DNA from: Aidingimonas lacisalsi
Lineage (GTDB): Bacteria; Pseudomonadota; Gammaproteobacteria; Pseudomonadales; Halomonadaceae
Assembly (NCBI RefSeq): GCF_008079445.1
Contig: NZ_VRYH01000001.1
Coordinates: 124,001-188,000 of the forward strand
Direction of reading: 5' to 3'
Length of the DNA: 64,000 nucleotides
How positions within the stretch are numbered: the first letter of the stretch is position 1; each line of letters begins with the position of its first letter. This document shows, one piece after another, positions 49,716 through 58,813 of this stretch. The position numbers and the translations under genes are program-made. The notes beneath the pieces were generated by a model, which saw only the letters and a list, made by a program, of their open reading frames with translations, made no database searches and was not told where the DNA came from.

Positions 49716-49922
49716 ATGAACGCACCTACTTCCTTGGCCATAGCCGGCCTGACAGCCGTGATTCTCGCCACGACCGGACTGACGGGCTGCACCGTCAACA
49801 CCTATCCTGACGGCAGCCGCGAAGCTGTCTGGGGAACCCCTCAGGACGATGACCCGAATCGTGCCGGCACCATCCGCGACGAAACCGGCGAGACTCGCCC
49901 ACAGAACGACGCTCCGGACTGA
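49716..49922 (+). CDS. Small lipoprotein of unknown function
   Basis: A 68-residue product with a lipoprotein signal (lipobox GLTGC, Cys near residue 25) and a short polar, acidic mature part (about 43 residues, Asp/Pro/Arg rich, low complexity). GGGAG lies 6 bases upstream of the ATG. No known family recognised. It lies between rmuC and the ABC operon with no obvious link to either. Confidence 0.7.
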   Translation: MNAPTSLAIAGLTAVILATTGLTGCTVNTYPDGSREAVWGTPQDDDPNRAGTIRDETGETRPQNDAPD

Positions 49923-50111
49923 GGCAGTTCGCCCCCGGGCATAGCCTGCACGCCCTCTGCGCCCAACTCATGTGGTTTTTGGACAGGGCTTGGTGTGCTC
50001 CAGCCATGGCATACCCCCCGCCTTTGTCGCATAACTAGGCATCTCGTTCATGAATCTCACGAGCACCGGCAAGTCACCCGCACGATAACTACAATCCTTG
50101 CGGAGCACGCG

Positions 50112-50870
50112 ATGGCAGAGGCAATCATCGAAACATCCCACCTCAGCAAGCACTTTAAAGGCTTCAAAGCGGTGGATGATATTTCCATTCATATCGAACC
50201 GGACACGATTCATGCGTTGATCGGTGCCAACGGCGCCGGCAAGACCACCTGTTTCAACCTGCTGACCAAGTTTCTGACACCCACGACCGGTTCCATCCGG
50301 TTCAAGGGACAGGATATCACCGGACTCAAACCCGACCAGGTCGCCCGTCTAGGCATGGTGCGCTCTTTCCAGATATCCGCCGTCTTCGGTCACCTGAGCG
50401 TACTGGAGAACGTCAAGCTGGCACTGCAACGGCATCGCGGCGAATCCTATGATTTCTGGGCTTCGCGCCGGCGTCTCGATCACCAGCGCGAGCGTGCCTT
50501 GACGCTGCTGGATGATGTCGGGTTATTGGATGTTGCCGAGACCCCTGCTGCCGAGCTGCCCTATGGTCGCAAGCGGGCGCTGGAGTTAGCGACCACCCTG
50601 GCCCTGGACCCCGAAGTCATGCTGCTCGACGAGCCTCTGGCCGGCATGGGTACGGAGGATGTCGGCCGTACGGCAGAGCTCATCCGCTCGGTGGCACGAG
50701 GGCGTACCGTGCTGATGGTGGAACACAATCTCGGCGTCGTCGCCGAACTGTGCGACCGGATTACCGTCCTGGCACGTGGCGAAGTGCTGGTGGAGGGCGA
50801 CTATGACAGCGTGTCCCGCGATGAACGGGTCATCGAGTCCTATATCGGAGGAGCACAACAGCATGCCTGA
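50112..50870 (+). CDS. Branched-chain-amino-acid-type ABC ATPase (LivG type)
   Basis: The 252-residue ATPase has Walker A GANGAGKTT, the LivG-type stretch VARLGMVRSFQISAVF, a degenerate signature ELPYGRKRALELATTLA, Walker B VMLLDEPLAGMG and switch His MVEHNLGVV. The start is at 50112 (MAEAIIETSH). It overlaps the LivF gene by 8 bases. The permeases and binding protein are encoded about 2 kb downstream past an AraC gene. LivG-type relatives in such clusters often serve non-amino-acid ligands. Confidence 0.92.
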   Translation: MAEAIIETSHLSKHFKGFKAVDDISIHIEPDTIHALIGANGAGKTTCFNLLTKFLTPTTGSIRFKGQDITGLKPDQVARLGMVRSFQISAVFGHLSVLENVKLALQRHRGESYDFWASRRRLDHQRERALTLLDDVGLLDVAETPAAELPYGRKRALELATTLALDPEVMLLDEPLAGMGTEDVGRTAELIRSVARGRTVLMVEHNLGVVAELCDRITVLARGEVLVEGDYDSVSRDERVIESYIGGAQQHA

Positions 50871-51591
50871 TACCGCCAGAAATTTCGTCGGTGAACCGTT
50901 ACTGGCGATTCACGACCTGCATGCCTGGTATGGAGAAAGCCATGTTCTGCATGGCATCGATATCACCGTCCCTCAAGGCACGGTAGTGACACTGCTGGGC
51001 CGCAATGGCGCAGGCAAGTCCACCACGCTGAAGTCGATCATGGGGATCGTGCCCAAACGGCAAGGCTCCATTCGACTCCAGGACCACGAAATCATCGAAC
51101 TCGCGCCTTATGCAATCGCCCCGCACGGTGTCGCATTCTGTCCCGAGGACCGTGGTATCTATGCCACGCTCGATGTCAAGGAGAACCTCGAATTACCACC
51201 GCGCATCGACCAGCATGGACTGAGCACCGAACAGATCCTCGACTTGTTTCCCCAACTCCGCGAACGTCTCCATAGTCCGGGTTCCAAGCTCTCCGGCGGC
51301 GAACAGCAGATGCTGGCGATCGGACGCATCCTGCGAACCGGTGCGCGCCTGCTACTGCTGGATGAGCCCACCGAGGGGCTGGCGCCCAGTATCGTCGAAC
51401 AGATCGGCGACACCATCGCCCGGCTCAAGCAGCAGGGCTACACGATCCTGCTGGTGGAACAGAACCTGCGTTTCGCCATGTCGGTCGCCGATTACCATTA
51501 CCTGATAGACCATGGCCAAGTGGTGGCCAGCTACGATCGCCAGACCATCGAGCAGCATACCGATACCCTGCTCGAACGACTCGGCGTATGA
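50863..51591 (+). CDS. Branched-chain-amino-acid-type ABC ATPase (LivF type)
   Basis: The 242-residue ATPase has Walker A GRNGAGKST, then FCPEDRGIYATLDVKENL, signature LSGGEQQMLAIGR, Walker B LLLLDEPTEGLAP and LVEQNLRFA. The last is the LivF-type H-loop region, with Gln in place of the usual His. The ATG at 50863 has GGAGGA upstream and overlaps the end of the LivG gene. It is convergent with the araC gene, 15 bases away. Confidence 0.92.
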   Translation: MPDTARNFVGEPLLAIHDLHAWYGESHVLHGIDITVPQGTVVTLLGRNGAGKSTTLKSIMGIVPKRQGSIRLQDHEIIELAPYAIAPHGVAFCPEDRGIYATLDVKENLELPPRIDQHGLSTEQILDLFPQLRERLHSPGSKLSGGEQQMLAIGRILRTGARLLLLDEPTEGLAPSIVEQIGDTIARLKQQGYTILLVEQNLRFAMSVADYHYLIDHGQVVASYDRQTIEQHTDTLLERLGV

Positions 51592-51606
51592 AACGCCATA
51601 CACGAT

Positions 51607-52452
51607 TCATGCGCGTGAATGCTGACGAAAATGGGACGGGGACACCCCCTTCATGCGCTTGAAGGTCTTGGAGAAGGCAAACGGGCTCTGGTACCCCACC
51701 CGTCCGGCGATTTCCTCCACCGGTACATCGGTCGTCGCCAGCAAATGCGCGGCGTGTTGCATGCGTAGCTGAGTGAGCTGTTGCATCGGACTGCGCCCGA
51801 ACACCTTGAGGCTGATGCGGCGTAGATGTTCCGTGCTGACATGTGCCAGCTCCGCCATCTCCTCGATGGTCCAGTGCTGTTCGAGGGTCGGCATCACCGC
51901 ATCGAAGACCGCCACGATTCGCGGGTCGCGACGCCAGGGATCGGCAAAGCGGGAAATATAACGCTCGATGGTATCCACCCACATCACGCAACTGGCGGTA
52001 TCCCCCTGCCCCTGAAACACCTCGCTGTGCAGCCCCAGAATGGCGTGCTTCATCGGCTCTGGATCGAAGTGCTGCATGATGGGCGCGATCGTACCCACCA
52101 CCGAACGCGGTGCACTGGGCAAGTAGCGCAACCAGCAATATTGCCAGCGGCTTTCCGGCACGGCATGAAACGCGTGCAGCCCGTGAGCCGGTGCGAACGA
52201 CATCATGTTCCGTCGCATGGTTCGCCAGCGTCCATCCAGCAGCATGCGTCCCTCACCACCCAGAGCACCATGTATGTAAGCGCCACTGAGACGCGTGCGA
52301 ACGATGCGATAGGGAACTGCCGCATCGCCGACACCCACATGGGAAATATGCCGCTGTTCAAGCGCCGGACAGTCATCCACACGCACGATCCATTGCTGGG
52401 TATCTTCCCCCACAATGTGGGTTTCGGATAGGTGGTCGTGCTCTGAAGCCAT
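51607..52452 (-). CDS. AraC-family regulator
   Basis: The 281-residue protein has an N-terminal cupin-like sensing domain (about 20-150) and two C-terminal helix-turn-helix motifs (about 185-280: TIEEMAELAHVSTEHLRRI and VEEIAGRVGYQSPFAFSKTF). It is transcribed away from the binding-protein gene across 105 bases, and it sits between the two halves of the ABC importer. It is the likely ligand-responsive activator of the livK-to-Tm-1 operon (inference). Confidence 0.88.
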   Translation of the reverse strand: MASEHDHLSETHIVGEDTQQWIVRVDDCPALEQRHISHVGVGDAAVPYRIVRTRLSGAYIHGALGGEGRMLLDGRWRTMRRNMMSFAPAHGLHAFHAVPESRWQYCWLRYLPSAPRSVVGTIAPIMQHFDPEPMKHAILGLHSEVFQGQGDTASCVMWVDTIERYISRFADPWRRDPRIVAVFDAVMPTLEQHWTIEEMAELAHVSTEHLRRISLKVFGRSPMQQLTQLRMQHAAHLLATTDVPVEEIAGRVGYQSPFAFSKTFKRMKGVSPSHFRQHSRA

Positions 52453-52557
52453 GGCGAAAATGCCTCATTTGGCCCTAACTAGTACAGGCGACATAAACAC
52501 AAAGACTCCAAAGACGCCAATGATAACAATGGCTCATAAAACGAGCAGGAGAGAATC

Positions 52558-53787
52558 ATGCCAGCCAAGAACACATTGAAAACAATCGCATTGTCTTCCG
52601 CCGTACTGAGCATCGGTAGTGTTTCCAGCGCCATGGCGAATGACGACTACAGTGATGATCTAGTGCGTATCGGCGTGCTGACCGACATGTCGGGTATCTA
52701 CTCCGACCTTTCGGGTGAAGCAGCCGTGACGGCCGTCGAAATGGCCGTGGAAGACTTCGGCGGTGAGGTCAACGGCGTGCCGATCGAGGTCATTCATGGC
52801 GATCACCGTAACGAAGCCGACACCGGCGCCAGCCGTGCCCGCGAGTGGTACGACAGCGAAGGGGTGGATATGATCAACGACTTGTCCAACTCCGGAGTCG
52901 CCCTCGCGGTGGCAGCCGTTGCCGATGAGCGCGAGCGCCATGCCATCGTCAACTCATCATCCAACGTGGATCTGACCAACGAGTACTGTTCGCCGTACGT
53001 CACACACTACACCTACGATGCTCATTCGCTGGCGCATGGCACCGGCAAGTCGATCGTCGAGGACGGCGGTGATTCCTGGTTCTTCCTGACCGTGGATTTC
53101 GCCTTCGGCATCGGCCTCGAGGAGCAGGTATCCGAGGTCGTGCGGGATGCCGGCGGCCAGGTCGTGGGGGCTGCCCGCCACCCGCTGGACACCAGTGACT
53201 TCTCATCCTACGCCCTTCAGGCACAAGCATCCCAGGCAGATATCATCGGCATCGCCTCGACAGGAGCGGATGCCATCAACGCCATCAATGCGTTGGCCGA
53301 GTTCGGTGTCACTCCCGACCAGCAACCAGCCGCCCTGCTGTTGTGGTACGACGATATCCACAGCCTGGGACTGGAAACCGCTCAGGAACTGCTGCTGACC
53401 AATGCCTTCTACTGGGATGCGGATGACGACACCCGTGAGTTCTCCGAGCGCTTCCACGAACGCACCGGCCGCATGCCGAACATGGCGCATGCCGGCAATT
53501 ATTCATCGACCATGCACTACCTGAACGCCATCGAAGCCGCCGGCACGGACGACTCCGCAGCCGTCTCGGAAAAGATGCGCGAAATGGAGATCAACGACTT
53601 CTTCGCCGAGGACGGCTATATCCGCCCCAACGGCCGCATGGTGCATGACCAGTACCTGTGGGAGGTGAAATCTCCCGATGAGTCCGAATACGACTATGAC
53701 TACCTGGACCTGGTGACCACCATTCCTGGTGAGGAAGCCTTCCAACCGCTGGAAGAAAGCACCTGCCACTTGCTCGACGATGAATGA
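52558..53787 (+). CDS. Periplasmic binding protein, LivK-type (Peripla_BP_6)
   Basis: The 409-residue protein has a signal peptide (about 1-27, cut after AMA) and the LivK-like fold: VRIGVLTDMSGIYSDLSG, the HGDHRNEADTGASRAREW region, TYDAHSLAHGTGKSIVEDGG and a late Asp/Glu-rich end (SPDESEYDYDYLDLV). Its ligand is not known; the enzymes encoded downstream (Tm-1, TIM barrel, SRPBCC) argue against simple branched-chain amino acids. AGGAGAG lies upstream of the ATG. It is strongly acidic, as expected for a halophile's exported protein. Confidence 0.88.
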   Translation: MPAKNTLKTIALSSAVLSIGSVSSAMANDDYSDDLVRIGVLTDMSGIYSDLSGEAAVTAVEMAVEDFGGEVNGVPIEVIHGDHRNEADTGASRAREWYDSEGVDMINDLSNSGVALAVAAVADERERHAIVNSSSNVDLTNEYCSPYVTHYTYDAHSLAHGTGKSIVEDGGDSWFFLTVDFAFGIGLEEQVSEVVRDAGGQVVGAARHPLDTSDFSSYALQAQASQADIIGIASTGADAINAINALAEFGVTPDQQPAALLLWYDDIHSLGLETAQELLLTNAFYWDADDDTREFSERFHERTGRMPNMAHAGNYSSTMHYLNAIEAAGTDDSAAVSEKMREMEINDFFAEDGYIRPNGRMVHDQYLWEVKSPDESEYDYDYLDLVTTIPGEEAFQPLEESTCHLLDDE

Positions 53788-53800
53788 TAGCTGCCGCGCT

Positions 53801-53831
53801 ACCGCTACTCCGCAATGGGCGGAGTAGCGGT
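53801..53831 (+). other. Long RNA hairpin between binding-protein and permease genes
   Basis: ACCGCTACTCCGC (53801-53813), loop AATGG and GCGGAGTAGCGGT (53819-53831) form a perfect 13-bp stem in the 81-base gap. There is no T run. Such stems protect the 3' end of a processed upstream mRNA, letting the binding protein be made in excess over the permeases. Role inferred. Confidence 0.75.
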
Positions 53832-53868
53832 CTCTCACTGACTTCGTTCTCGTTGTGTGCAGGTGACC

Positions 53869-54756
53869 ATGATTATCTTCGGTATTCCGATTCAAGCCCT
53901 GTTGGGGCAACTCATGCTGGGCATCGTCAACGGCGCTTTCTACGCCGTCTTGAGCCTGGGATTGGCGATCATCTTCGGTGTGCTCAAGATCGTCAATTTC
54001 GCCCATGGCGCCTTCTTCATGCTGGGCGCGTTCACAGCGTTCCTGCTTGCCCAGCATCTTGATGCCAACTACTGGGTCGTACTCTTCCTCGCCCCTTTGC
54101 TCGTGGCGTTGGTGGGCATGGTCTTCGAATGGCTGTTCCTGCGCCGCCTCTATGGACTCGACCCTATCTATGGCCTGTTATTGACCTTCAGCCTGGTGTT
54201 GGTACTGGAAGGCGGGTTCCGGGTCGCGTTCGGTTCATCCGGCCAGCCTTTCGCCACCCCTGAGTGGCTGAGCGGCACCATCGATCTCGGTTTCATGATC
54301 CTACCGACATATCGTGGCTTCGTGATCGTCGCCGCCCTGCTCGCCTGCTTTGCCACCTGGTACGTCATCGAGCGAACGTCGCTCGGCGCCAGCCTGCGGG
54401 CGGCAACGGAACGCCCCGAACTGACCCAGGCATTCGGCATCAATGTGCCGCGTCTGGTCACCCTGACTTACGGTGCTGGCGTCGGTCTGGCGGCGTTTGC
54501 CGGTGTATTGGCCGCGCCGATCTTCCATGTCAATCCCTCGATGGGCTCCAGTCTGGTCATCACGATATTCGCCATCGTGGTCATCGGCGGGCTCGGTTCG
54601 ATCAAGGGGGCGATCATCACCGGCCTCGGGCTAGGCGTCGTGGAAGGGTTCACGCGGGTTTTCTATTCGGAGTTCTCGTCCACCATCGTCTTCCTGATCA
54701 TGGTGCTAGTCCTCATGTTGCGGCCGGCCGGCCTGTTCGGCAGAGAGGAGGGCTGA
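53869..54756 (+). CDS. Branched-chain-amino-acid-type ABC permease (LivH type)
   Basis: The 295-residue membrane protein has about eight helices and the LivH marks GAFYAVLSLGLAIIFGVLKI, NFAHGAFFMLGAF, and the cytoplasmic loop RAATERPELTQAFGINVPRL. The ATG at 53869 (MIIFGIP) was chosen; a GTG at 53857 is also in frame. Its stop shares one base with the LivM start (TGATG). Confidence 0.92.
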   Translation: MIIFGIPIQALLGQLMLGIVNGAFYAVLSLGLAIIFGVLKIVNFAHGAFFMLGAFTAFLLAQHLDANYWVVLFLAPLLVALVGMVFEWLFLRRLYGLDPIYGLLLTFSLVLVLEGGFRVAFGSSGQPFATPEWLSGTIDLGFMILPTYRGFVIVAALLACFATWYVIERTSLGASLRAATERPELTQAFGINVPRLVTLTYGAGVGLAAFAGVLAAPIFHVNPSMGSSLVITIFAIVVIGGLGSIKGAIITGLGLGVVEGFTRVFYSEFSSTIVFLIMVLVLMLRPAGLFGREEG

Positions 54757-55739
54757 TGATGCGCACATTGTTCCTGGCGCTTTCCGCCGTCGGCCTGTTG
54801 GCACTATTGATCGTGCCCTTCGTGCCGGCACTGGTCTATGACATCTTTGTCATGAAGACACTTTGCTTCGTGCTTTTCGCCTGCGCTTTCAACCTATTGC
54901 TGGGCCACACCGGCATCCTTTCCTTCGGCCACGCCGCCTTCTTCGGTACCGGCGCCTACGTTACCGGCCATCTGGTCAAGGTCTATGGTGTCCCGACCGA
55001 TCTCGGCATTCTGGCCGGCGGTGTGGTGGCAGCATTGCTGGGCACGATCATCGGTGCCCTGGCCATCCGTCGCAGCGGCATCTATCTGGCGATGATCACC
55101 CTGGCCATGTCACAACTGGTGTTCTTCTTCTTTCTGCAAGCGCCGTTCACCGGCGCCGAAGACGGCCTTCAGAGGATTCCTCGCGGCACGTTCCTGGGAA
55201 TCATCGATCTCGCTAGCGACACCGCTCTCTACTATGTCGTGCTGTGCATCATCGGTGCCGGCCTATGGGTCGTGTGGCGTACGGTCAATTCGCCTTTTGG
55301 TCATGTATTGCGCGCCATTCGCGAGCATGAGCCACGCGCCATTTCCTTGGGCTATCCAGTGGCTCGCTACAAGATCATTGTCTTCACGCTCTCCGCGGGG
55401 CTGTCCGGTATCGCCGGATCGCTCAAGGCCATCATCTTTCAGTTGGCGGCCCTCAGCGACGTGCATTGGCACACATCGGGCGACGTCATTCTGATGACGC
55501 TACTGGGCGGCATGAATACGGTATTCGGCCCCGCCGTGGGTGCTGCCATCATCTCGACCCTGAGCCACTATCTGGATCCCTTCGGAGCCTGGGTCACGGT
55601 GATCACTGGTGTCGTCTTCATGACCTGCATCCTGGTATTCAGGCGTGGCGTGCTAGGACAGCTTCAACAACGCCTGAAACGTCGTCCGTCGCCAACCGCA
55701 TCAACTCCAATCGACACAAAACCCAAACCCCATCACTGA
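54756..55739 (+). CDS. Branched-chain-amino-acid-type ABC permease (LivM type)
   Basis: The 327-residue membrane protein has the LivM marks FNLLLGHTGILSFGHAAFFG, GIYLAMITLAMSQLVF and RAIREHEPRAISLGYPVARYK (its loop: AIREHEPRAISLGY). The C-terminal tail (about 305-327) is polar, Pro/Thr/Lys rich and without known function. It pairs with the LivH-type permease; the gene begins inside the LivH stop. Confidence 0.92.
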   Translation: MMRTLFLALSAVGLLALLIVPFVPALVYDIFVMKTLCFVLFACAFNLLLGHTGILSFGHAAFFGTGAYVTGHLVKVYGVPTDLGILAGGVVAALLGTIIGALAIRRSGIYLAMITLAMSQLVFFFFLQAPFTGAEDGLQRIPRGTFLGIIDLASDTALYYVVLCIIGAGLWVVWRTVNSPFGHVLRAIREHEPRAISLGYPVARYKIIVFTLSAGLSGIAGSLKAIIFQLAALSDVHWHTSGDVILMTLLGGMNTVFGPAVGAAIISTLSHYLDPFGAWVTVITGVVFMTCILVFRRGVLGQLQQRLKRRPSPTASTPIDTKPKPHH

Positions 55740-55772
55740 CCACTCACTCATCATCAACCTCGGGAGATTGCT

Positions 55773-56600
55773 ATGACCCATTTCGACAGAGCCGGCCTGA
55801 TGGCCAAGTTTCAGGACATGGCCAGACGCGGACAGCCCATCATCGGCGGCGGTGCCGGTACCGGCATATCCGCCAAGTGTGAAGAAGCCGGTGAGATCGA
55901 CCTGATCGTCATCTACAACTCCGGGCGGTACCGCATGGCGGGACGTGCTTCATCGGCCGGCCTGCTCGCCTACGGCAATGCCAACCAGATCGTCCAGGAG
56001 ATGGCGCTGGAAGTGCTGCCGGTGGTCAAGCACACCCCGGTGCTGGCCGGCGTCAACGGCACCGACCCGTTCGTGATCATGCCCAAGTTGCTGCGCGAAC
56101 TGAAGGATCTGGGCTTCGCAGGTGTTCAGAACTTCCCGACCGTGGGACTCATCGACGGCACCTTCCGTATCAGTCTGGAAGAGACGGGTATCTGCTACGC
56201 GTCCGAAGTGGACATGATCGGCCAGGCGCATGCGCTGGACATGCTGACCACGCCGTATGTCTTCAGTGCCGACGAAGCCGTGGCCATGACCGAGGCCGGC
56301 GCCGACATCATCGTACCGCATATGGGCGTTACCGTCGGCGGCACCATCGGCGCCGAATCGGCCAAGAGCCTGGATGAATCCGTTCGACTGATCGACGAAT
56401 GGGCCGAGGCAGCGCGCCGTGTACGCAAGGATGTCCTGGTAATCTGTCACGGTGGCCCCATCGCCACGCCCGAAGATGCCGCCTACGTGGTCCGCAACAG
56501 CGAGCACTGCAACGGCTTTTACGGTGCCAGCAGCATGGAACGTCTGCCTACCGAGCTGGCACTGACGCACCAGATCCGTCAATTCAAGGCCATTCAATAA
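55773..56600 (+). CDS. PEP-hydrolase-like TIM-barrel protein
   Basis: The 275-residue protein matches the phosphoenolpyruvate hydrolase-like TIM-barrel family (formerly a 'TIM-barrel signal transduction' family), with [20 protein letters not shown] at the start, then [39 protein letters not shown] and [14 protein letters not shown]. The same domain forms the C-terminal half of the tomato virus-resistance protein Tm-1, whose N-terminal half is like the gene at 57124. Reaction uncertain. GGGAG lies upstream of the ATG; it follows LivM by 33 bases. Confidence 0.85.
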   Translation: MTHFDRAGLMAKFQDMARRGQPIIGGGAGTGISAKCEEAGEIDLIVIYNSGRYRMAGRASSAGLLAYGNANQIVQEMALEVLPVVKHTPVLAGVNGTDPFVIMPKLLRELKDLGFAGVQNFPTVGLIDGTFRISLEETGICYASEVDMIGQAHALDMLTTPYVFSADEAVAMTEAGADIIVPHMGVTVGGTIGAESAKSLDESVRLIDEWAEAARRVRKDVLVICHGGPIATPEDAAYVVRNSEHCNGFYGASSMERLPTELALTHQIRQFKAIQ

Positions 56601-56619
56601 TCAACAAGGGAGGCACGTC

Positions 56620-57054
56620 ATGGCCAGGGTCTATATCAGCGCCGTCATGCCCGTCACGCTCGAGCGGGCCTGGAGTGTCCTGCGCGACTTCAACGGTTTG
56701 CCGACTTACCACCCGTTCTTCGCCACCAGCTATATCGAAGATGGCAAACCCGCCGATCAGATCGGTTGTGTCCGACACTTCCACGATCATGACGGCAATG
56801 CCATCCGTGAAGAACTGCTGTCACTCTCGGACCGCGAGCATCTATGTTGCTATCGCATCCTCGAGGCTCCGGCACTGCCCGTAAGGCACTATGTGTCCGA
56901 GATGCAACTGAAACCCGTGACGACCACTAACCAGTGCTTCGGCGAGTGGTGGGCGGAATTCGAGGTCGACGATGCCAATTATCAAGACGTGATGCAGCGA
57001 GTCTCGGATACCTTCCGACTGGCCTTCGAAGGTGTCACCGAGCATCTGTCGTAA
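56620..57054 (+). CDS. SRPBCC-family protein (polyketide cyclase/Bet v 1-like)
   Basis: The 144-residue protein has the helix-grip pattern of START/Bet v 1-like proteins: an N-terminal strand (ARVYISAVMPVTLERAWSVL), a first helix with LRDFNGLPTYHPFF, middle strands (CVRHFHDHDGNAIREELL), and a long C-terminal helix (about 118-142, YQDVMQRVSDTFRLAFEGV). Such proteins enclose hydrophobic ligands and include cyclases, demethylases and ligand sensors. It sits between the two Tm-1-like halves, 19 bases after the first and 69 bases before the second. Confidence 0.85.
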   Translation: MARVYISAVMPVTLERAWSVLRDFNGLPTYHPFFATSYIEDGKPADQIGCVRHFHDHDGNAIREELLSLSDREHLCCYRILEAPALPVRHYVSEMQLKPVTTTNQCFGEWWAEFEVDDANYQDVMQRVSDTFRLAFEGVTEHLS

Positions 57055-57123
57055 TCCGGCACGCAAGAAACACGATAGACAACAACAAGGCCCTGCCTGA
57101 CAGGGACCGCCAAGGAGCACGCC

Positions 57124-58329
57124 ATGGCACACATTGCCTACCTCATCGGCACCTGCGACACGAAGGCCACCGAACTCGGCTACGTGCGCGATCTGCTACA
57201 AGCTGCCGGCCTGGATACCCTGATCGTGGATGTCAGCACCAGTGGTGCCCCTCCGACGGGTGCCGACATTTCCGCCCGAGTGGTCGCCGAGTGTCACCCT
57301 GATGGCGCCGAGCGAGTCTTTACCAATGACCGCGGCAGCGCGATCGCCGCCATGGCCGACGCACTCGAGCGGTTCATCAAGGGCCGAGCTGACATCGGCG
57401 GCATCCTCGGTCTCGGCGGCTCCGGCGGTACGGCTCTGGTCACGCCCGCCATGCGCTCGCTGGATATCGGCGTGCCCAAGGTCATGGTCTCGACGGTTGC
57501 CTCCGGCAACGTCGGTTCCTATGTCGGCCCCAGCGATATCGCCATGATCTACTCGGTCACCGATGTCGCCGGGCTCAACCGCATCTCCCGCAACGTGCTG
57601 GGCAACGCCGCCCATGCGCTGGCCGGGATGATGAACGGTAATCGACGCGACATCAGCGACGACAAACCCGCCATCGGTCTGAGCATGTTCGGTGTCACGA
57701 CCGATTGCGTGACTCAGGTGAAGGAAGCACTGGACAGCGATTACGACTGCCTGATCTTCCATGCCACCGGCACCGGTGGCCAATCGATGGAAAAGCTCGC
57801 CGATTGCGGCATGGTCAGTGGCCTGCTCGATATCACCACCACCGAGGTCTGCGATCTGTTCATGGGCGGTATCTTCAGCGCCGGCGATACACGTCTGGAC
57901 ACACTGACCCACCATGACATTCCCTATGTCGGCTCCTGCGGTGCCCTGGACATGGTCAACTTCGGCCCCAGCGATACTCTGCCTGAGACATACCGCCAGC
58001 GCCTGATCCATGCCCATAACCCACATGTCACACTGATGCGGACTACCGTCGACGAAAACCGACAAATGGGGCGGTGGATCGGGGAGAAGCTCAACCGCAG
58101 CCAAGGGCCGGTCCGCTTCCTGCTGCCCGAAAAGGGCATCTCCGCCCTCGATGCCCCAGGCCAACCGTTTCACGACCCCGAGGCCGACGCCGCGCTATTC
58201 GACGCTCTCGAAGCTACGGTCGCACAGACGAAGCAACGACGTATCATCCGCTATCCATACCACATCAATGATCCGGAGTTTGCGGCGATGCTGGTGAAGC
58301 ACTTTCGGGAAGTGATGGGGGAGGAATGA
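57124..58329 (+). CDS. Tm-1-like ATP-binding domain protein (UPF0261)
   Basis: The 401-residue protein has two Rossmann-like halves: [18 protein letters not shown] at the start, then [31 protein letters not shown], and in the second half [28 protein letters not shown] and [11 protein letters not shown]. In tomato Tm-1 this domain binds ATP and is fused to a TIM barrel; in bacteria the two are separate, as here. The bacterial function is not established. AAGGAG lies 6 bases upstream of the ATG. Last gene of the operon. Confidence 0.87.
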   Translation: MAHIAYLIGTCDTKATELGYVRDLLQAAGLDTLIVDVSTSGAPPTGADISARVVAECHPDGAERVFTNDRGSAIAAMADALERFIKGRADIGGILGLGGSGGTALVTPAMRSLDIGVPKVMVSTVASGNVGSYVGPSDIAMIYSVTDVAGLNRISRNVLGNAAHALAGMMNGNRRDISDDKPAIGLSMFGVTTDCVTQVKEALDSDYDCLIFHATGTGGQSMEKLADCGMVSGLLDITTTEVCDLFMGGIFSAGDTRLDTLTHHDIPYVGSCGALDMVNFGPSDTLPETYRQRLIHAHNPHVTLMRTTVDENRQMGRWIGEKLNRSQGPVRFLLPEKGISALDAPGQPFHDPEADAALFDALEATVAQTKQRRIIRYPYHINDPEFAAMLVKHFREVMGEE

Positions 58330-58361
58330 GAATACGACCGGCGGCTATCGGTCTGAGCGGA

Positions 58362-58377
58362 CCACCCCTGAGGGTGG
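58362..58377 (+). other. Weak hairpin after the Tm-1 operon
   Basis: CCACCC (58362-58367), CTGA and GGGTGG (58372-58377) can pair between the Tm-1 gene and the convergent PPC-like gene. There is no T run, so termination is uncertain. Confidence 0.35.
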
Positions 58378-58402
58378 CCCGGTAGGTCATTTGGCGACTG
58401 GA

Positions 58403-58813
58403 TTACAACTGCGTCTCAAGCACGTAGCTATTCATGCCTTCACGTGTACCGCCCAGAGACTGGCCGTTCACTTCGAACACATAAGCGCCGGGCTGTACCG
58501 AGTGGTTCAACGCAATCTGGCCACCTACCTGCTCGGCGGTTGCGACTACGTTCTGATCATCATCCAGCAAGACACCGCTCAAGCGGAAATGCGCTGATTC
58601 ACCGTGCGCCACGCTCTGGCTACGAATTTCCAGTTGTGTCGGCTGATCCACCTGAAGGGTATAGCGCTGCGTACCGGCTACCTGCTGCGAGCTCGATGTA
58701 CCCGGCTCCAGAGTATGGGTACTCGCTCCCCCCATGGCTGCGGCCTGACCGATCAAGCCCAGCGCCAGGGCACCACCAGTAATTGCTTTCATCATGACTG
58801 TTGCGTATTTCAC
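58403..58813 (-). CDS. Exported protein with PPC-like beta domain
   Basis: The 136-residue protein starts at GTG 58813, with AAGGAG 8 bases upstream. It has a signal peptide (about 1-26, ending QAAA) and an all-beta domain: QRYTLQVDQPTQLEIRSQSV, GVLLDDDQNVVATAEQV, then VQPGAYVFEVNGQ. This resembles the domain of the lipoprotein at 47446-47919. No enzymatic motif is visible. A hairpin lies in its 5' leader at 58836-58855. Confidence 0.78.
   Translation of the reverse strand: MKYATVMMKAITGGALALGLIGQAAAMGGASTHTLEPGTSSSQQVAGTQRYTLQVDQPTQLEIRSQSVAHGESAHFRLSGVLLDDDQNVVATAEQVGGQIALNHSVQPGAYVFEVNGQSLGGTREGMNSYVLETQL

Noticed and set aside
57196-58173. 325-codon frame antisense to the Tm-1-like gene
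   Set aside because: No motif, skewed composition, no ribosome site; the Tm-1-like reading on the plus strand is well supported.
58362-58377. Rho-independent terminator after the Tm-1 operon
   Set aside because: Only a 6-bp stem and no T run, so it is listed as a weak hairpin and not as a terminator.
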